This document shows, in pieces, positions 53,068 through 63,999 of a stretch of DNA of 64,000 nucleotides. The translations under genes and the position numbers were made by a program. The first letter of the stretch is position 1, and every line of letters begins with the position of its first letter. This DNA comes from Cryobacterium psychrophilum (lineage in GTDB: Bacteria > Actinomycetota > Actinomycetes > Actinomycetales > Microbacteriaceae). The notes under the pieces were generated by a model that did not search any database, was not told the DNA's origin, and saw only the letters and a program-made list of their open reading frames with translations. The DNA lies in NCBI RefSeq assembly GCF_004365915.1, contig NZ_SODI01000001.1:434001-498000 (forward strand), written 5' to 3'.

Positions 53068-53679
53068 CTAGTTCGTGCTGGCAGTCTCAAGCCCAAGGCC
53101 GGCATGGAGGGTGGCCCGCGCCATCGTGGAAATCGACTCGACCAGTCGGGCCGAGGGAAGGGGATTGTCGTAGGTACACACGGAGTTGATCAGCGCGAAA
53201 ACGGCGTGCACGACGGTACGCAATTGCATCTCCCCCGCGTACGGCGCAACCGATTCGCCCTGAAAGATCCACTCCTCCACGAGCTGACGCTGCTGTCGAC
53301 GCAGGGTGCGCAGGCCCTCGACCGGCAGATTGCCGGCATCACGCAGGTACACCGCCACGAGCGAGCGGTTGTCAATGGCGATCTGCGTCTGGGCGCGAAT
53401 CATCTCATCGAGAAGGTCAGGGCCAGTGAGCCCGCTGGCCACCACCGCGCGGGTGCCGGCGAGCATGTTCTTGACCACGCGGTCGAGAAGGGCGCTCAAT
53501 AGCATCGACTTCGACTCGAAGTGGCGGTACACCCCGGAACCCACGATGCCGGCGGCCGCGCCGATCTGGGTCATGCTGACCGCCGGATACCCCCGCTCCG
53601 CCATGAGCTCGGCAGCTGACCGCAGGATCAGTTCGCGGCGGTTGTGGCCGCGCGCGGACTTGGGCTGGGTGATGGTCAT
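53068..53679 (-). CDS. TetR-family regulator
   Basis: A 203-residue regulator. HTH at about residues 14-60: NRRELILRSAAELMAERGYP, SMTQIGAAAGIVGSGVYRHF. C-terminal domain with NLPVEGLRTLRRQQRQLVEEW. The ATG at 53679 lies four bases after the stop of the TIGR03084 gene, so the two form an operon. A likely regulator of the neighbouring catabolic genes. Confidence 0.8.
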   Translation of the reverse strand: MTITQPKSARGHNRRELILRSAAELMAERGYPAVSMTQIGAAAGIVGSGVYRHFESKSMLLSALLDRVVKNMLAGTRAVVASGLTGPDLLDEMIRAQTQIAIDNRSLVAVYLRDAGNLPVEGLRTLRRQQRQLVEEWIFQGESVAPYAGEMQLRTVVHAVFALINSVCTYDNPLPSARLVESISTMARATLHAGLGLETASTN

Positions 53680-53683
53680 GTCA

Positions 53684-54502
53684 CTATTCTCCCGTCGACC
53701 GGTCGAACTGCCCGGCACGGCGCCCCGTTCCCGCGTTGCCCGCGAAAGCCTGGGCCACGGCCAGCCACTCCTGGGCGGCCCCCGGCGTACCCGTGAGGGC
53801 GGTGTCAGCGAGGTGGCGCCTCTGCGTAACGAGCAGGGAGAAGTCGAGGGCGGTGCCGACAACGCGCTGCTCGGCATCCGCTGGCCCCCATACCCACGTG
53901 TCGCCGCCGGGCGCGGTGAGTTCCACGCGGATGTCCGTGGTCGGCGCCTCCACGCCGCGCACCTGGAACGAGAACCCGCGGGTGAGCACACCCAGATGGC
54001 AGATATGCCGCACCCGGTCGGTCGCAACGGTCTTCACGCCGAGCGCGTCGCGGATGTCCTGACCGTGAGCCCAGGTCTCCATCAGTCGAGCCGTCGCCGA
54101 TGACGCGGCGCTCATCGGAGGCCCGAACCACGGGGTGCGACTCGCAGGCCCGGCGGCGGCGAGCGTCTCCACGACGCAACGGCGACTCGTGGTGAACCAG
54201 GCGAGCGTCCGCTCGGGCTCCAAGTCGGCTCTCTCCACATTGATTTGGTCGACCCAGTCGTCTCCCGTGGCGAGGAGATCGGCGACCCGCCGAGTGAGCG
54301 CCGCGGGATCGGTGAAGCCCAGGGCGGCGATGTCGTCGAAGTAGGCGAGGTGAACGACCTGGTCGTGGATGTTCCAGCCCTCGGCGGGCGTGGGAGTGCG
54401 CCACTGTGCGTGGGTCAGCGGGCCGAGCAGATCGTTCAGGTCGGCGGCTTCCGCCGCAACATCGGCAAGGAGGGCGCGGAAGGCGGTTTCATCGATCGGC
54501 AT
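53684..54502 (-). CDS. TIGR03084-family metal-binding protein (DinB/MDMPI fold)
   Basis: A 272-residue protein of the mycothiol-dependent maleylpyruvate isomerase-like (DinB four-helix) superfamily, TIGR03084 branch: WRTPTPAEGWNIHDQVVHLA provides the first metal-binding His, AYFDDIAALGFTDPAAL follows, and MSAASSATARLMETWAHGQD supplies the other His. Members often sit with acyclic-terpene-utilisation-type genes in actinomycetes, from general knowledge. It may use mycothiol; the reaction is unknown. First gene of a pair with TetR. Confidence 0.75.
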   Translation of the reverse strand: MPIDETAFRALLADVAAEAADLNDLLGPLTHAQWRTPTPAEGWNIHDQVVHLAYFDDIAALGFTDPAALTRRVADLLATGDDWVDQINVERADLEPERTLAWFTTSRRCVVETLAAAGPASRTPWFGPPMSAASSATARLMETWAHGQDIRDALGVKTVATDRVRHICHLGVLTRGFSFQVRGVEAPTTDIRVELTAPGGDTWVWGPADAEQRVVGTALDFSLLVTQRRHLADTALTGTPGAAQEWLAVAQAFAGNAGTGRRAGQFDRSTGE

Positions 54503-54928
54503 CTGCGTTCTCCCTGGTTGTTGCGCGCGGCATTCCTCACCGTTGGTCGCGATGCTGCTCCACGTCAGTGACCTGCGTAACTCTCGATCGTGCGCTGGTC
54601 GCCGTTGAATGAATTCTATGCGTTGTGAATTTTAATTCACAAGCAGCAGCGCCACACTGACATCTCGCAGGCCGCGCATGCGATCCGTCGATCCCTGTCA
54701 CGTCGGTCGGCCCGCCTCGATGAGAGACCAGTTCGAGAAGCAACTGAGGGCAGGGTCGGCGTATGGGAAGTGGCGTATTCTGCTCGTCGGCACGTGCCGC
54801 AGTTCCGGTAGTCGAGTCTGGATCCCAACTATTGCCGCGCTGCCGTGCCTCAGAGTTCATGCCGGGATCACTGTGCGTTTACGCAGTGCGGCAATGGTCG
54901 AAACGTGCCTGATTTTAGCCGCCGCTCC
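54503..54928. other. intergenic, nothing recognised
   Basis: About 430 bp containing the promoter of the TIGR03084 gene (AT-rich GTGAATTTTAATTCAC near 54625-54640, itself a palindrome) and otherwise no supported frame. Confidence 0.45.
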
Positions 54929-54973
54929 ATGTTTACCGTCGCTATGTTTACCGTCGCTATGTTTACCGTCGCT
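54929..54973. repeat. 15-bp tandem repeat, three perfect copies
   Basis: ATGTTTACCGTCGCT occurs three times without a mismatch, encoding MFTVA each time and each starting with an ATG. Copy-number change would alter signal-peptide length by five residues without changing frame. Confidence 0.95.
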
Positions 54974-55171
54974 ATCGCCGCTACCAGCCTCGCCTTCGCT
55001 GCACCCGGTCGTTCTCCAAGGCCGGCAGCTACGCCAACGAGTCACCTCGCAGCGGCGAGAACCAGTAACTTCGGCCACGTGGATATTGGTGACAAAGACG
55101 TATTCTCTGTCAGTCTGCGCAACGCGAACGGCGGGGTCGTGTGGAGCAAGGACCTCCACCCCGAGCGTTAG
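54929..55171 (+). CDS. short exported protein with repeated signal peptide, probably a remnant
   Basis: An 80-residue frame beginning with MFTVA three times, then IAATSLAFAAPG, a plausible signal peptide and cleavage site, followed by a short Ser/Thr/Pro segment and FGHVDIGDKDVFSVSLRN up to a stop. The neighbouring frame after this stop reads ATNVVLDDVALVGAP to 55256, which looks like the end of a secreted beta-sandwich protein, so a frameshift near 55140 may have truncated it. No ribosome site is clear; any of the three in-frame ATGs could start translation. Confidence 0.4.
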   Translation: MFTVAMFTVAMFTVAIAATSLAFAAPGRSPRPAATPTSHLAAARTSNFGHVDIGDKDVFSVSLRNANGGVVWSKDLHPER

Positions 55172-55288
55172 CCGCAGTGTCGCGGTGAGGGCCGAGCCGG
55201 CCAAACCGGCGACGAACGTTGTTCTCGATGACGTTGCCCTTGTCGGGGCACCCTGACGGCCGCACGCCGGCGGCTGCACAGCTGGGGT

Positions 55289-56302
55289 TTAGAGCTGGAT
55301 GGCGACCCACTCGTCGATCTCCACGAGCAGGGGGGCCTGGGCATCCGCTGTCAGGAAGGATGCCTGCACCGCGTTGCGGGCGAGGGTTGCGAGTTCCACG
55401 GCACCGAAATTGAACGTGTCGGTGAGGGCCATGAAGTTGTCGTCGAGGTAACCGCCGAAGTACGCCGGGTCATCGGAGTTCACGGTGACGGCCAGTCCAC
55501 GGGCCAGCATGGCCGGCAGCGGGTGGTCGGCGAGCGTATCGATCACGCGCAGCCGCACATTCGAGAACGGGCACACGGTGAGCGGGATCTGGTGCGTGAC
55601 CAGGTGGTCCACGAGCACCTCATCTTCGAGGCTGCGGATGCCGTGGTCGATACGCGACACCTGCAACAGCTCGAGCGCCTGCCACACATACTCCGGCGGG
55701 CCCTCCTCCCCGGCGTGCGCCACACACTGCAGGCCGTGCTCGCGGGCCAGCGCGAAGACCTCGACGAAGTCGATCGGCGGATGCCCGACCTCGGCCGAGT
55801 CCAGCCCGATGCCCACGATCGGCGCCCGCATCTCGATGAGGTCGTGCATCATCGTGAGGGCCTCGGCGGCCTCACGGTCGCGCAAAAAGGTCACGATCAG
55901 GGCTGACGACACCCCGAATTCGGCTTCGCTCTCGGCCAGCGCCGACGCCACCCCGTTCACGCAGGTGGCGAGGTCCACCCCGCGCACGGTGTGGGCCTGC
56001 GGGTCCATGAAGATCTCGGCGTGCCGCACGCCGGCCGCCTGCGCGCGCCGCAGGTAGGCGCGGGTCAGGTCGGCGAAGTCGGCCTCGGTCTGCAGCACCG
56101 CCATGTTGGCGTAGTACAGGTTCAAGAACGACTGCAGGTCGGTGAATTCGTACTGCCGGCGCAGCTCCTCAATATCGGCCCAGGGCACGCGGATGCCGTT
56201 GCGCTCGGCAAGCTGCATAATCAGCTCCGGCTCGAGCGTTCCTTCTATATGCAGGTGCAGTTCGACCTTGGGCAGGTCGTGGATCTGGGCGGGAGTCAGC
56301 AT
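55289..56302 (-). CDS. adenosine/adenine deaminase
   Basis: A 337-residue amidohydrolase. Zinc motif LPKVELHLHIEGTLEPELIM, HAEIFMDPQAHTVRGVDL, GIGLDSAEVGHPPIDFVEVF, His in CVAHAGEEGPPEYVWQAL, RIDHGIRSLEDE, and the pair of aspartates in VTVNSDDPAYFGGYLDDNF. The SDDPAYFGGY motif is characteristic of the adenine-deaminase (ADE) branch rather than classical adenosine deaminase. It would deaminate adenine to hypoxanthine for purine salvage. Monocistronic. Confidence 0.87.
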   Translation of the reverse strand: MLTPAQIHDLPKVELHLHIEGTLEPELIMQLAERNGIRVPWADIEELRRQYEFTDLQSFLNLYYANMAVLQTEADFADLTRAYLRRAQAAGVRHAEIFMDPQAHTVRGVDLATCVNGVASALAESEAEFGVSSALIVTFLRDREAAEALTMMHDLIEMRAPIVGIGLDSAEVGHPPIDFVEVFALAREHGLQCVAHAGEEGPPEYVWQALELLQVSRIDHGIRSLEDEVLVDHLVTHQIPLTVCPFSNVRLRVIDTLADHPLPAMLARGLAVTVNSDDPAYFGGYLDDNFMALTDTFNFGAVELATLARNAVQASFLTADAQAPLLVEIDEWVAIQL

Positions 56303-56408
56303 GTGAAGGGCCTTCCGGTGGCGGGCATCCGTTGTGGCAACGGCCCCTCGACCCTACGCGACCGCGCTGGATGCGCGGGGGCTGTATCCACGCACAGCAA
56401 CGGCCCGG

Positions 56409-57440
56409 TCAGCGGCCGCCGATCAACCGGCGGCTGCGCTGTTCGAGCGCCGCGGCGCCGTAGGGGTAGTCCGAAACGACCGGGGCGCTGACCGCGCTCA
56501 ACCGCTCACGCTGCATCGGGCTCAGCACCACGGATGCCGCGACCAGGTTCTCGCTCAGTTGAGCCACCGTGCGCGCCCCCAGGATCACCGCTGTGACGCC
56601 CGGTTGCGCTTCGAGCCAGGCCAGCGAGACCTGCCCGCTCGTCGCACCGATCTCTGCGGCCACCGCGGCAACGGTGTCGACGATCACCCAGGTGCGGTCG
56701 AGTTCATTGCGCGGCAGCCACGCTTCCATGCCACGCTGCGGGTCTTCGCCGAGGCGGGTGGCGCCGGTTGGATCCACGTCGCGGTGGTATTTACCGGTGA
56801 GCCAGCCGCCGCCGAGGGGCGACCAGGGCAACAGTCCGACGCCGGCGTCGAGGGCGGCGGGCACGATTTCGCTCTCGATTTCGCGCACCAGCAGGCTGTA
56901 TTGTGGCTGGAGGCTGACCGGCGGGGCGAAGCCGAGCGCCGCTGCCCGGTGCGCGGCCTTGGTCAGCTGCCATCCGGTGAAGTTGGAGACGCCCCAGTAG
57001 CCGATTTTACCCGCGCGGATGGCATCGTCGAGAAAGCGCAGGGTTTCATCGAGCGGTGTGACCGGGTCCCAGGCGTGCAGCTGGTAAAGGTCGATGTTTT
57101 CGGTGCCGAGGCGGCGTAGGGAGCCATCGAGGGCGCGCATCAGGTGGCGGCGGCTGGTGCCCAGGTCGTTGGGTCCCCTGCCCATGGGAAACCGGCCCTT
57201 GGTGGCGAGCACGATCTGCTCGCGTTCCACGGGGTGCTCCGCGAGCCAGGTACCGATGATCTGTTCTGAGACGCCGGCGCTGTAGACATCCGCGGTGTCG
57301 ACGAGGGTGCCGCCGGCAGCCACAAAGGTGTTCAGCAGTGCGTGCGAGGTGGCAGCGTCGGCCTCCGCGCCGAAGGTCATCGTGCCCAGAGCGTAAGTCG
57401 AGACGACCGCTCCGCTGTTTCCGAGAGTGCAATAGCGCAT
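56409..57440 (-). CDS. aldo/keto reductase
   Basis: A 343-residue AKR: LGTMTFGAEADAATSHALLN, catalytic Asp/Tyr in DTADVYSAGVSEQIIGTWL, LATKGRFPMGRGPNDLGTSR, His in IDLYQLHAWDPVTPLDET, and the C-terminal NADPH site VILGARTVAQLSENL. The ATG at 57440 gives the family start; an in-frame ATG 29 codons upstream adds unrelated sequence. Probably an NADPH-dependent aldehyde/ketone reductase. Confidence 0.85.
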   Translation of the reverse strand: MRYCTLGNSGAVVSTYALGTMTFGAEADAATSHALLNTFVAAGGTLVDTADVYSAGVSEQIIGTWLAEHPVEREQIVLATKGRFPMGRGPNDLGTSRRHLMRALDGSLRRLGTENIDLYQLHAWDPVTPLDETLRFLDDAIRAGKIGYWGVSNFTGWQLTKAAHRAAALGFAPPVSLQPQYSLLVREIESEIVPAALDAGVGLLPWSPLGGGWLTGKYHRDVDPTGATRLGEDPQRGMEAWLPRNELDRTWVIVDTVAAVAAEIGATSGQVSLAWLEAQPGVTAVILGARTVAQLSENLVAASVVLSPMQRERLSAVSAPVVSDYPYGAAALEQRSRRLIGGR

Positions 57441-57590
57441 GTGCGTCCTGTTCGTCGGTGAATGGGCGTGCTTCCCTAGTCTGCCCGAGGCAGCGGATGC
57501 CGCAGCCTCGCCGGGCCCATTCCCCACCCCATCCGGGGCTCAGCGTTGTCACAATTCGCTTGCCTCGCAGCGCAGTGGCAAACTTGAATC

Positions 57591-58589
57591 ATGCTTTCAC
57601 TTCCGATCCTCGATTTCTCCCAACTCGACGCCGGCGAGGCCGAAGCCGCGGCGTTTCGAGCCGAACTGCTGCGCGTCACACACGAGGTCGGTTTCTTCTA
57701 CCTAACCGGCCACGGCGTCGACCCCCAGCTCACGAAAAGCCTCCTCGACGTCTCGCGCGAGTTCTTCGATCTGCCGGCCGAGCAAAAACTGAAGTTGGAG
57801 AACATCCACAGCCCCCAGTTTCGCGGTTACACCCGCGTCGGCGGGGAGCTCACCGCCAATGCGGTGGACTGGCGCGAACAGATCGACATTGGCGTAGACC
57901 GCGAACCCGTTCCCCTCGCCGAGGGCACCCCCGACTACTGGCGCCTCGAGGGCCCCAACCTCTGGCCCGAGTCCCTCCCCGAACTTGAAGCCGTCGCCGT
58001 GCGCTGGAATGACGAACTGAGCCGCGTGGCGCTGCGCCTGTTGCGCGCCTGGGCCCTCGCCCTCGGCAGCCCCGAGAACGTCTTCGACGACGCCTTTGCC
58101 GAGAACCCGTTTCTGCTCACCAAGATCGTGCGCTACCCCGGGCAGCCCGAGCGTTCCCAAGGCGTGGGCGAGCACCGCGACGGCGGCGTACTCACATTGC
58201 TGCTCGTCGAACCAGGCAAAGACGGCCTGCAGGTCGAGCATGAGGGCGAGTGGATCGATGCTCCCCCGGTCGACGGCGCCTTCGTCGTGAACATCGGCGA
58301 AATGCTCGAACTGGCAACGGATGGCTACCTCAAGGCCACCCTCCACCGGGTATTCTCCCCCCAAGACGGATCCGACCGCATCTCGGTGCCGTTCTTCTTC
58401 AACCCGGCACTCGACACCGTGATGCCGCGGCTGCAGCTCGACGAGAACCTGTCCCGCGACGCCCGCGGACTCTCCGCGGACCCGACCAACAGTCCGATTC
58501 TGGAAACCACCTACGGTGACAATGCCCTCCGGTACCGGCTGCGCGCCCACCCCAACGTGGCCGCCGCCCACCACGCCGACCTGCTGTAA
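57591..58589 (+). CDS. isopenicillin N synthase-like Fe(II)/2-oxoglutarate dioxygenase
   Basis: A 332-residue enzyme with the plant/fungal-type layout: N-terminal LPILDFSQLDAG, GFFYLTGHGVDPQLTKSLLD, then the double-stranded beta helix with the HxD iron ligands in GVGEHRDGGVLTLLLV, the third His in YLKATLHRVFSP and the 2-oxoglutarate Arg in DRISVPFFFNP. Such enzymes hydroxylate or desaturate small molecules. Substrate unknown. Divergent from the AKR gene. Confidence 0.82.
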   Translation: MLSLPILDFSQLDAGEAEAAAFRAELLRVTHEVGFFYLTGHGVDPQLTKSLLDVSREFFDLPAEQKLKLENIHSPQFRGYTRVGGELTANAVDWREQIDIGVDREPVPLAEGTPDYWRLEGPNLWPESLPELEAVAVRWNDELSRVALRLLRAWALALGSPENVFDDAFAENPFLLTKIVRYPGQPERSQGVGEHRDGGVLTLLLVEPGKDGLQVEHEGEWIDAPPVDGAFVVNIGEMLELATDGYLKATLHRVFSPQDGSDRISVPFFFNPALDTVMPRLQLDENLSRDARGLSADPTNSPILETTYGDNALRYRLRAHPNVAAAHHADLL

Positions 58590-58655
58590 GGGCACGTCGA
58601 CGACGGCTGCCGCGCACGACGGGCAACCACGCAGCAGCCCACTCTGACCCCTCAC

Positions 58656-58775
58656 TCATGAAGGCTGTTTCGGTGTGCCGGCCTTGAGCTGCCGTTTGTC
58701 GTAGAGCGTTTCGATGACGCTGCGGAACAGGTTGTCGTATCGGGATATCAAGGGTGCATAAAAAACGGCGGTCAT
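58656..58775 (-). CDS. short orphan frame (39 residues)
   Basis: MTAVFYAPLISRYDNLFRSV, then ETLYDKRQLKAG-type sequence and a stop. Composition is natural and upstream codons remain open for a few residues (LQMTAVFY), so it may be the C-terminal scrap of a lost protein. Unrecognised. Confidence 0.3.
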   Translation of the reverse strand: MTAVFYAPLISRYDNLFRSVIETLYDKRQLKAGTPKQPS

Positions 58776-59162
58776 CTGCAGCCGCGAACCCGAATTGCGT
58801 GACTGGAGTCGCCGGCTCACCCACGCCTTGCTGATTCTCGACCTTCAGGTTGATCGCAATCTGCTACTTGACCTCGCGGCGGCGACGGGCGAGAAAAACG
58901 CGAAAGCAGTGGAATCAGCCGTCCCGGTGGCCCGTCAAATCTGCGCCACGTCGACGTCCCCCACCGGCTGGGTTGACACGGCGCAGTAACGCTGGCGGCC
59001 TTTGTTCCCAGATACCCATGGTGCGGTCGCCCTGCACATTGCTGTGCCCGCGAATCGGTCTCATCAGCCGACGCAGCCATCCGCACGGACGAGCGCTATC
59101 GTAGAAGAGACCTCAAAACAGCGCCGCCAGCAGCAATGTCGACCGAATGCGCAAGGAGCCAG
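58776..59162. other. gap before the urease operon; possible isochorismatase-like scrap
   Basis: The plus frame 58810-58930 reads ALLILDLQVDRNLLLDLAAA, weakly like the start of an isochorismatase-family hydrolase, but it is short and has no ribosome site. The rest should hold the urease promoter; no clear -35/-10 pair was found. Confidence 0.3.
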
Positions 59163-59465
59163 ATGCATCTCACCCCGGCCGATAACGAAAAGCTGCTGCT
59201 CGCAGTAGCAGGCATGGTTGCTCGTGACCGCCTTGAGCGTGGCGTGAAGCTGAACTACCCCGAGACCGTGGCCCTGCTCAGCACTTGGGTGATCGAGCGA
59301 GCACGTGACGGCAGAGCCGTTGCCGATCTCATGATCGAGGGACGCACCGTCCTTGCCCGTGACCAGGTCATGGACGGCGTCGCCGAGATGCTCTCCGACG
59401 TGCAGGTTGAGGCGACCTTTGCGGACGGTCGCAAGCTCGTGACCATTCACGACCCTATCTCCTGA
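59163..59465 (+). CDS. ureA: urease subunit gamma
   Basis: A 100-residue urease gamma subunit: [81 protein letters not shown] 59163 follows AAGGAG. First gene of ureABCFGD. It forms part of the (alpha-beta-gamma)3 urease that hydrolyses urea to ammonia and carbamate in the cytoplasm, feeding nitrogen assimilation. Confidence 0.95.
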   Translation: MHLTPADNEKLLLAVAGMVARDRLERGVKLNYPETVALLSTWVIERARDGRAVADLMIEGRTVLARDQVMDGVAEMLSDVQVEATFADGRKLVTIHDPIS

Positions 59466-59513
59466 ATAATCGACCAGACCAGATGCACCACACTCAGTTA
59501 GGACGGCGTTGAT

Positions 59514-59850
59514 ATGCCAGGCCACTCCTCCACCGGGCCGGGCGCGATTCGCGTGGCCCCAGGCACCATCATCCTCAATGCAGATCGTGACGATACGCAA
59601 CGCATTCGGCTCATTTTTCTGAATACCGGCGACCGCCCGGTGCAGATCGGATCGCACCTGCACCTTCCCGATGCCAATGCCAACTTGATCTTCGACCGGG
59701 AGGCGGCGCGGGGGTTTCGCCTCGACATTCCATCAGGAACGTCTCAACGGTTCGAGCCGGGTGCCTCCCGAGAGCTCGACGCGGTCGCCCTGCTGGGTGC
59801 CCGACGTGTTCCGGGCCTGCAGCTGCGCAACGCTGGAAACGAGCGACTCG

Positions 59851-59858
<8 letters not shown>
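59514..59858 (+). CDS. ureB: urease subunit beta
   Basis: A 114-residue urease beta subunit: [40 protein letters not shown], then [20 protein letters not shown] and [16 protein letters not shown]. All typical segments are present. It lies 48 bp after ureA and overlaps ureC by eight bases. Confidence 0.95.
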
Positions 59859-61554
<1,696 letters not shown>

Positions 61555-61556
61555 TC

Positions 61557-62273
61557 GTGACCGTCGTATCCCCTCCAAATGTGCCGTCGAGTTCTCCGGT
61601 GCTATCAGCGACGACGATCGCGATGATGCTCGCGGATGCGCGCTTACCGGTCGGTGGGCATGTGCACTCGGCCGGGCTCGAGCCAGCACTGGCCTCGGGG
61701 ATGGACCCCTCGCTGGTGCCCGCCTACATTTTGGGCCGGGCACGGAGCGTCACCCTCGTGGAGGCGGGCACCGCAGTCGTTGCCCGGCACGTATCTCTAG
61801 GTGGTGAAACGGATGATCTCGCTCACGTCGACCGGGCGTGGGCGGCGCGCACACCCAGTGCAGCCGTGCGAGACGTCTCGCGGTCACTCGCACGCGGCTA
61901 CCTCCGGCTTGCCTTGCGATTGTGGCCGGCAAATGCGGCGATCGAAGCCTGTGCGGGTGCAGATGTGCCGTTTTCCCGCCCGGTGGTTGTCGGCGTGATT
62001 GCCGCTGCCGCCCACCTCGACGCACCCGCCCTCGTCAGACTCGTCGCCTACGACGACGCACAGACCGTTGCGGCCGCAATGCTCAAGCTAGAGCCGCTCG
62101 ACCCCATCGTGCCGCCTGGCTGGGTTCTTGATGCCTGCGCTGCTGTGGAAGAATTCGTAGACACGATCTCCGCACTCACCATTCCCGACGCCATCCCGGC
62201 ACTGGGCGCTCCCGAATCCGAGGGCTGGGTTGAGGCCCACTCTCGATCAACGAAAAGGTTATTCCGTGCCTAA
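61557..62273 (+). CDS. ureF: urease accessory protein UreF
   Basis: A 238-residue accessory protein: [40 protein letters not shown], then helical sequence with [20 protein letters not shown]. It starts at GTG two bases after the ureC stop and overlaps ureG. UreF with UreD and UreG forms the complex that delivers nickel and gates GTP hydrolysis during urease maturation. Confidence 0.9.
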   Translation: MTVVSPPNVPSSSPVLSATTIAMMLADARLPVGGHVHSAGLEPALASGMDPSLVPAYILGRARSVTLVEAGTAVVARHVSLGGETDDLAHVDRAWAARTPSAAVRDVSRSLARGYLRLALRLWPANAAIEACAGADVPFSRPVVVGVIAAAAHLDAPALVRLVAYDDAQTVAAAMLKLEPLDPIVPPGWVLDACAAVEEFVDTISALTIPDAIPALGAPESEGWVEAHSRSTKRLFRA

Positions 62274-63015
62274 AGACACCTCGAACCGAGCACTCAGAGT
62301 TGGAGTGGCCGGCCCCGTTGGAACCGGGAAGAGCTCCTTGATTGCAATAGTCTGCCGTGCGCTCGCGCCCGAACTGCGCCTCGGCGTGATCACTAATGAC
62401 ATTTACACCGATGAGGATGCCCGCTTTCTGCGCTCCGCGGGTGTGCTCGAGCCCGAGCGCATTCGAGCGGTCGAGACGGGTGCGTGCCCCCACACGGCCA
62501 TTCGGGACGACATCACCGTTAACCTTCTCGCCGTGGAGGACCTCGAGCGCGACTTCGCGCCGCTCGACGTCGTACTGATCGAATCCGGCGGAGACAACCT
62601 CACCGCGACATTTTCGCCCGCCTTGGTCGACGCGCAGATCTTCGTCCTCGATGTTGCAGGCGGAGGTGATGTGGCTCGCAAGGGCGGCCCGGGCATAGCC
62701 CGGGCCGACCTGCTCGTCGTGAACAAAACCGACCTCGCACCCTACGTCGGAGTAGACGTTGCGCTCATGGTGAGCGACGCCGAGTTCGCCCGTGAGGGGC
62801 GCCAAGTGCTCGCACTCTCCCGCACCGACGCTGCATCCATTGACGAGTTAAGTACGTGGGTGCGCGGCCTGCTCGCGCAGCATCGGGCAGGCATACACAG
62901 CCCGCAGGACCCGGGGCCAATGGCACCGCATTTTCACGCGAGCGACAACGGCGGAACGCCGCATTCCCACGACGGATCCGGGGAGCACACTCACCTTGAC
63001 TCCCATTCGCACTAG
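62266..63015 (+). CDS. ureG: urease accessory GTPase UreG with histidine-rich tail
   Basis: A 249-residue GTPase: P-loop [37 protein letters not shown], the nickel-site [36 protein letters not shown], and guanine-specifying [13 protein letters not shown] 62266 follows AAAAGG. Common UreG is about 205 residues; this one has about 40 more, ending in a His-rich tail ([25 protein letters not shown]). No ureE is in the operon, so the tail may store or pass nickel. That is inference. Confidence 0.93.
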   Translation: MPKDTSNRALRVGVAGPVGTGKSSLIAIVCRALAPELRLGVITNDIYTDEDARFLRSAGVLEPERIRAVETGACPHTAIRDDITVNLLAVEDLERDFAPLDVVLIESGGDNLTATFSPALVDAQIFVLDVAGGGDVARKGGPGIARADLLVVNKTDLAPYVGVDVALMVSDAEFAREGRQVLALSRTDAASIDELSTWVRGLLAQHRAGIHSPQDPGPMAPHFHASDNGGTPHSHDGSGEHTHLDSHSH

Positions 63016-63816
63016 GTGACGGGTTCGGCACCGAGTGGGGCGACCCCGGCGGCAACATCGATTCACCTCGTCGCTGCGCCCCTGCGCGCCCGCCTACACC
63101 TCACAACAGGCGCACTCGTTCCCCGCACCGTCGACATCGGCCCCAACTTTGCACGAGTCGCGCTCATCGCCGCGGGCGCACTACTCCTCGGTGACGACCA
63201 TGTGCACATCGACGTGGTCGTCGGCGCCGGTTGTGTGCTCGAGCTTGAAGACGTCGGCGGAACTGTTGCTTACGACGCAGATGGCGAACCGTCGACCTGG
63301 ACGGTCACCATTCGGGTCGAAGCACATGCCCTACTCCTCTGGCACGGACTGCCTTTTATCGTCGCCGACGGTTCCCATGTCACCCGACACACTCGGATCG
63401 ACCTCGTTGCCGCGTCATCCGCGGTCTGCCTGCGGGAAACGATCGTATTTGGCCGGTCAGCGGAGCAGGGTGGATTTGTCGACCTGAGGACGCACGTCAG
63501 CGTCAACGCTGAACCGCTCTTTCTCGAGTGGCTTCCCGTGCGCGGGGTCGACCATTCCCCGGGTATTCTCGGTAACAACCGAATTCTTGATACGATCCTG
63601 CTCGCTGGACTCCGTTCCGAGGGCACTCATCCGACTGGCCTGACTGCCGGTGACGTGGCACAAACCTCTGATGGCGAGGTACTGCAGTTAGAGGGTGTGG
63701 GTAGCTTGGCCCGGTCGCTGCAGGTCGAGGCGCATCGCTCGCCGTTGCCCGCAGTCTGGGACACTTGGCGAGCATTGGCGCTGAGTTCGTGGGAACGGCA
63801 TCCGATGCTCGACTGA
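63016..63816 (+). CDS. ureD: urease accessory protein UreD
   Basis: A 266-residue UreD/UreH protein: LRARLHLTTGALVPRTVDIG, LLLGDDHVHIDVVVGAGCVL, WHGLPFIVADGSHVTRHTRI, CLRETIVFGRSAEQGGFVDL and the C-terminal VWDTWRALALSSW. It starts at GTG directly after the ureG stop. UreD is the platform that docks UreF-UreG onto apo-urease. It is last in the operon, an order usual in actinomycetes. Confidence 0.9.
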   Translation: MTGSAPSGATPAATSIHLVAAPLRARLHLTTGALVPRTVDIGPNFARVALIAAGALLLGDDHVHIDVVVGAGCVLELEDVGGTVAYDADGEPSTWTVTIRVEAHALLLWHGLPFIVADGSHVTRHTRIDLVAASSAVCLRETIVFGRSAEQGGFVDLRTHVSVNAEPLFLEWLPVRGVDHSPGILGNNRILDTILLAGLRSEGTHPTGLTAGDVAQTSDGEVLQLEGVGSLARSLQVEAHRSPLPAVWDTWRALALSSWERHPMLD

Positions 63817-63859
63817 GTGACGTTAACGTGCTGGTGGCGAGTAGCCGCAGTCGGTGGTA

Positions 63860-63890
63860 CTGGCGGCGAGATGTTGTGGCCCGCCGCCAG
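63860..63890 (+). terminator. terminator of the urease operon
   Basis: Perfect 9-bp stem CTGGCGGCG / CGCCGCCAG with a 13-base loop, 44 bp after the ureD stop, followed by CACGACCGGTTTTGGTTTA. It also sits before the end of the convergent partial gene and may serve both. Confidence 0.65.
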
Positions 63891-63906
63891 CACGACCGGT
63901 TTTGGT

Positions 63907-63999
63907 TTATTCCCAGTGGTTCTTGTCGGCGGGGGCTTGATCGTCGCGGAGCTTGCACATGTCGACACTGCCGAGGTTGATGGTGCGGGAATGCTTCAC
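63907..63999 (-). CDS. C-terminal end of an unidentified protein (partial)
   Basis: A minus-strand frame enters from the right edge and ends in TAA (63909-63907). The last 30 residues include TINLGSVDMCKLRDDQAP and ADKNHWE. No family recognised from so short a piece. Confidence 0.45.
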   Translation of the reverse strand: MKHSRTINLGSVDMCKLRDDQAPADKNHWE

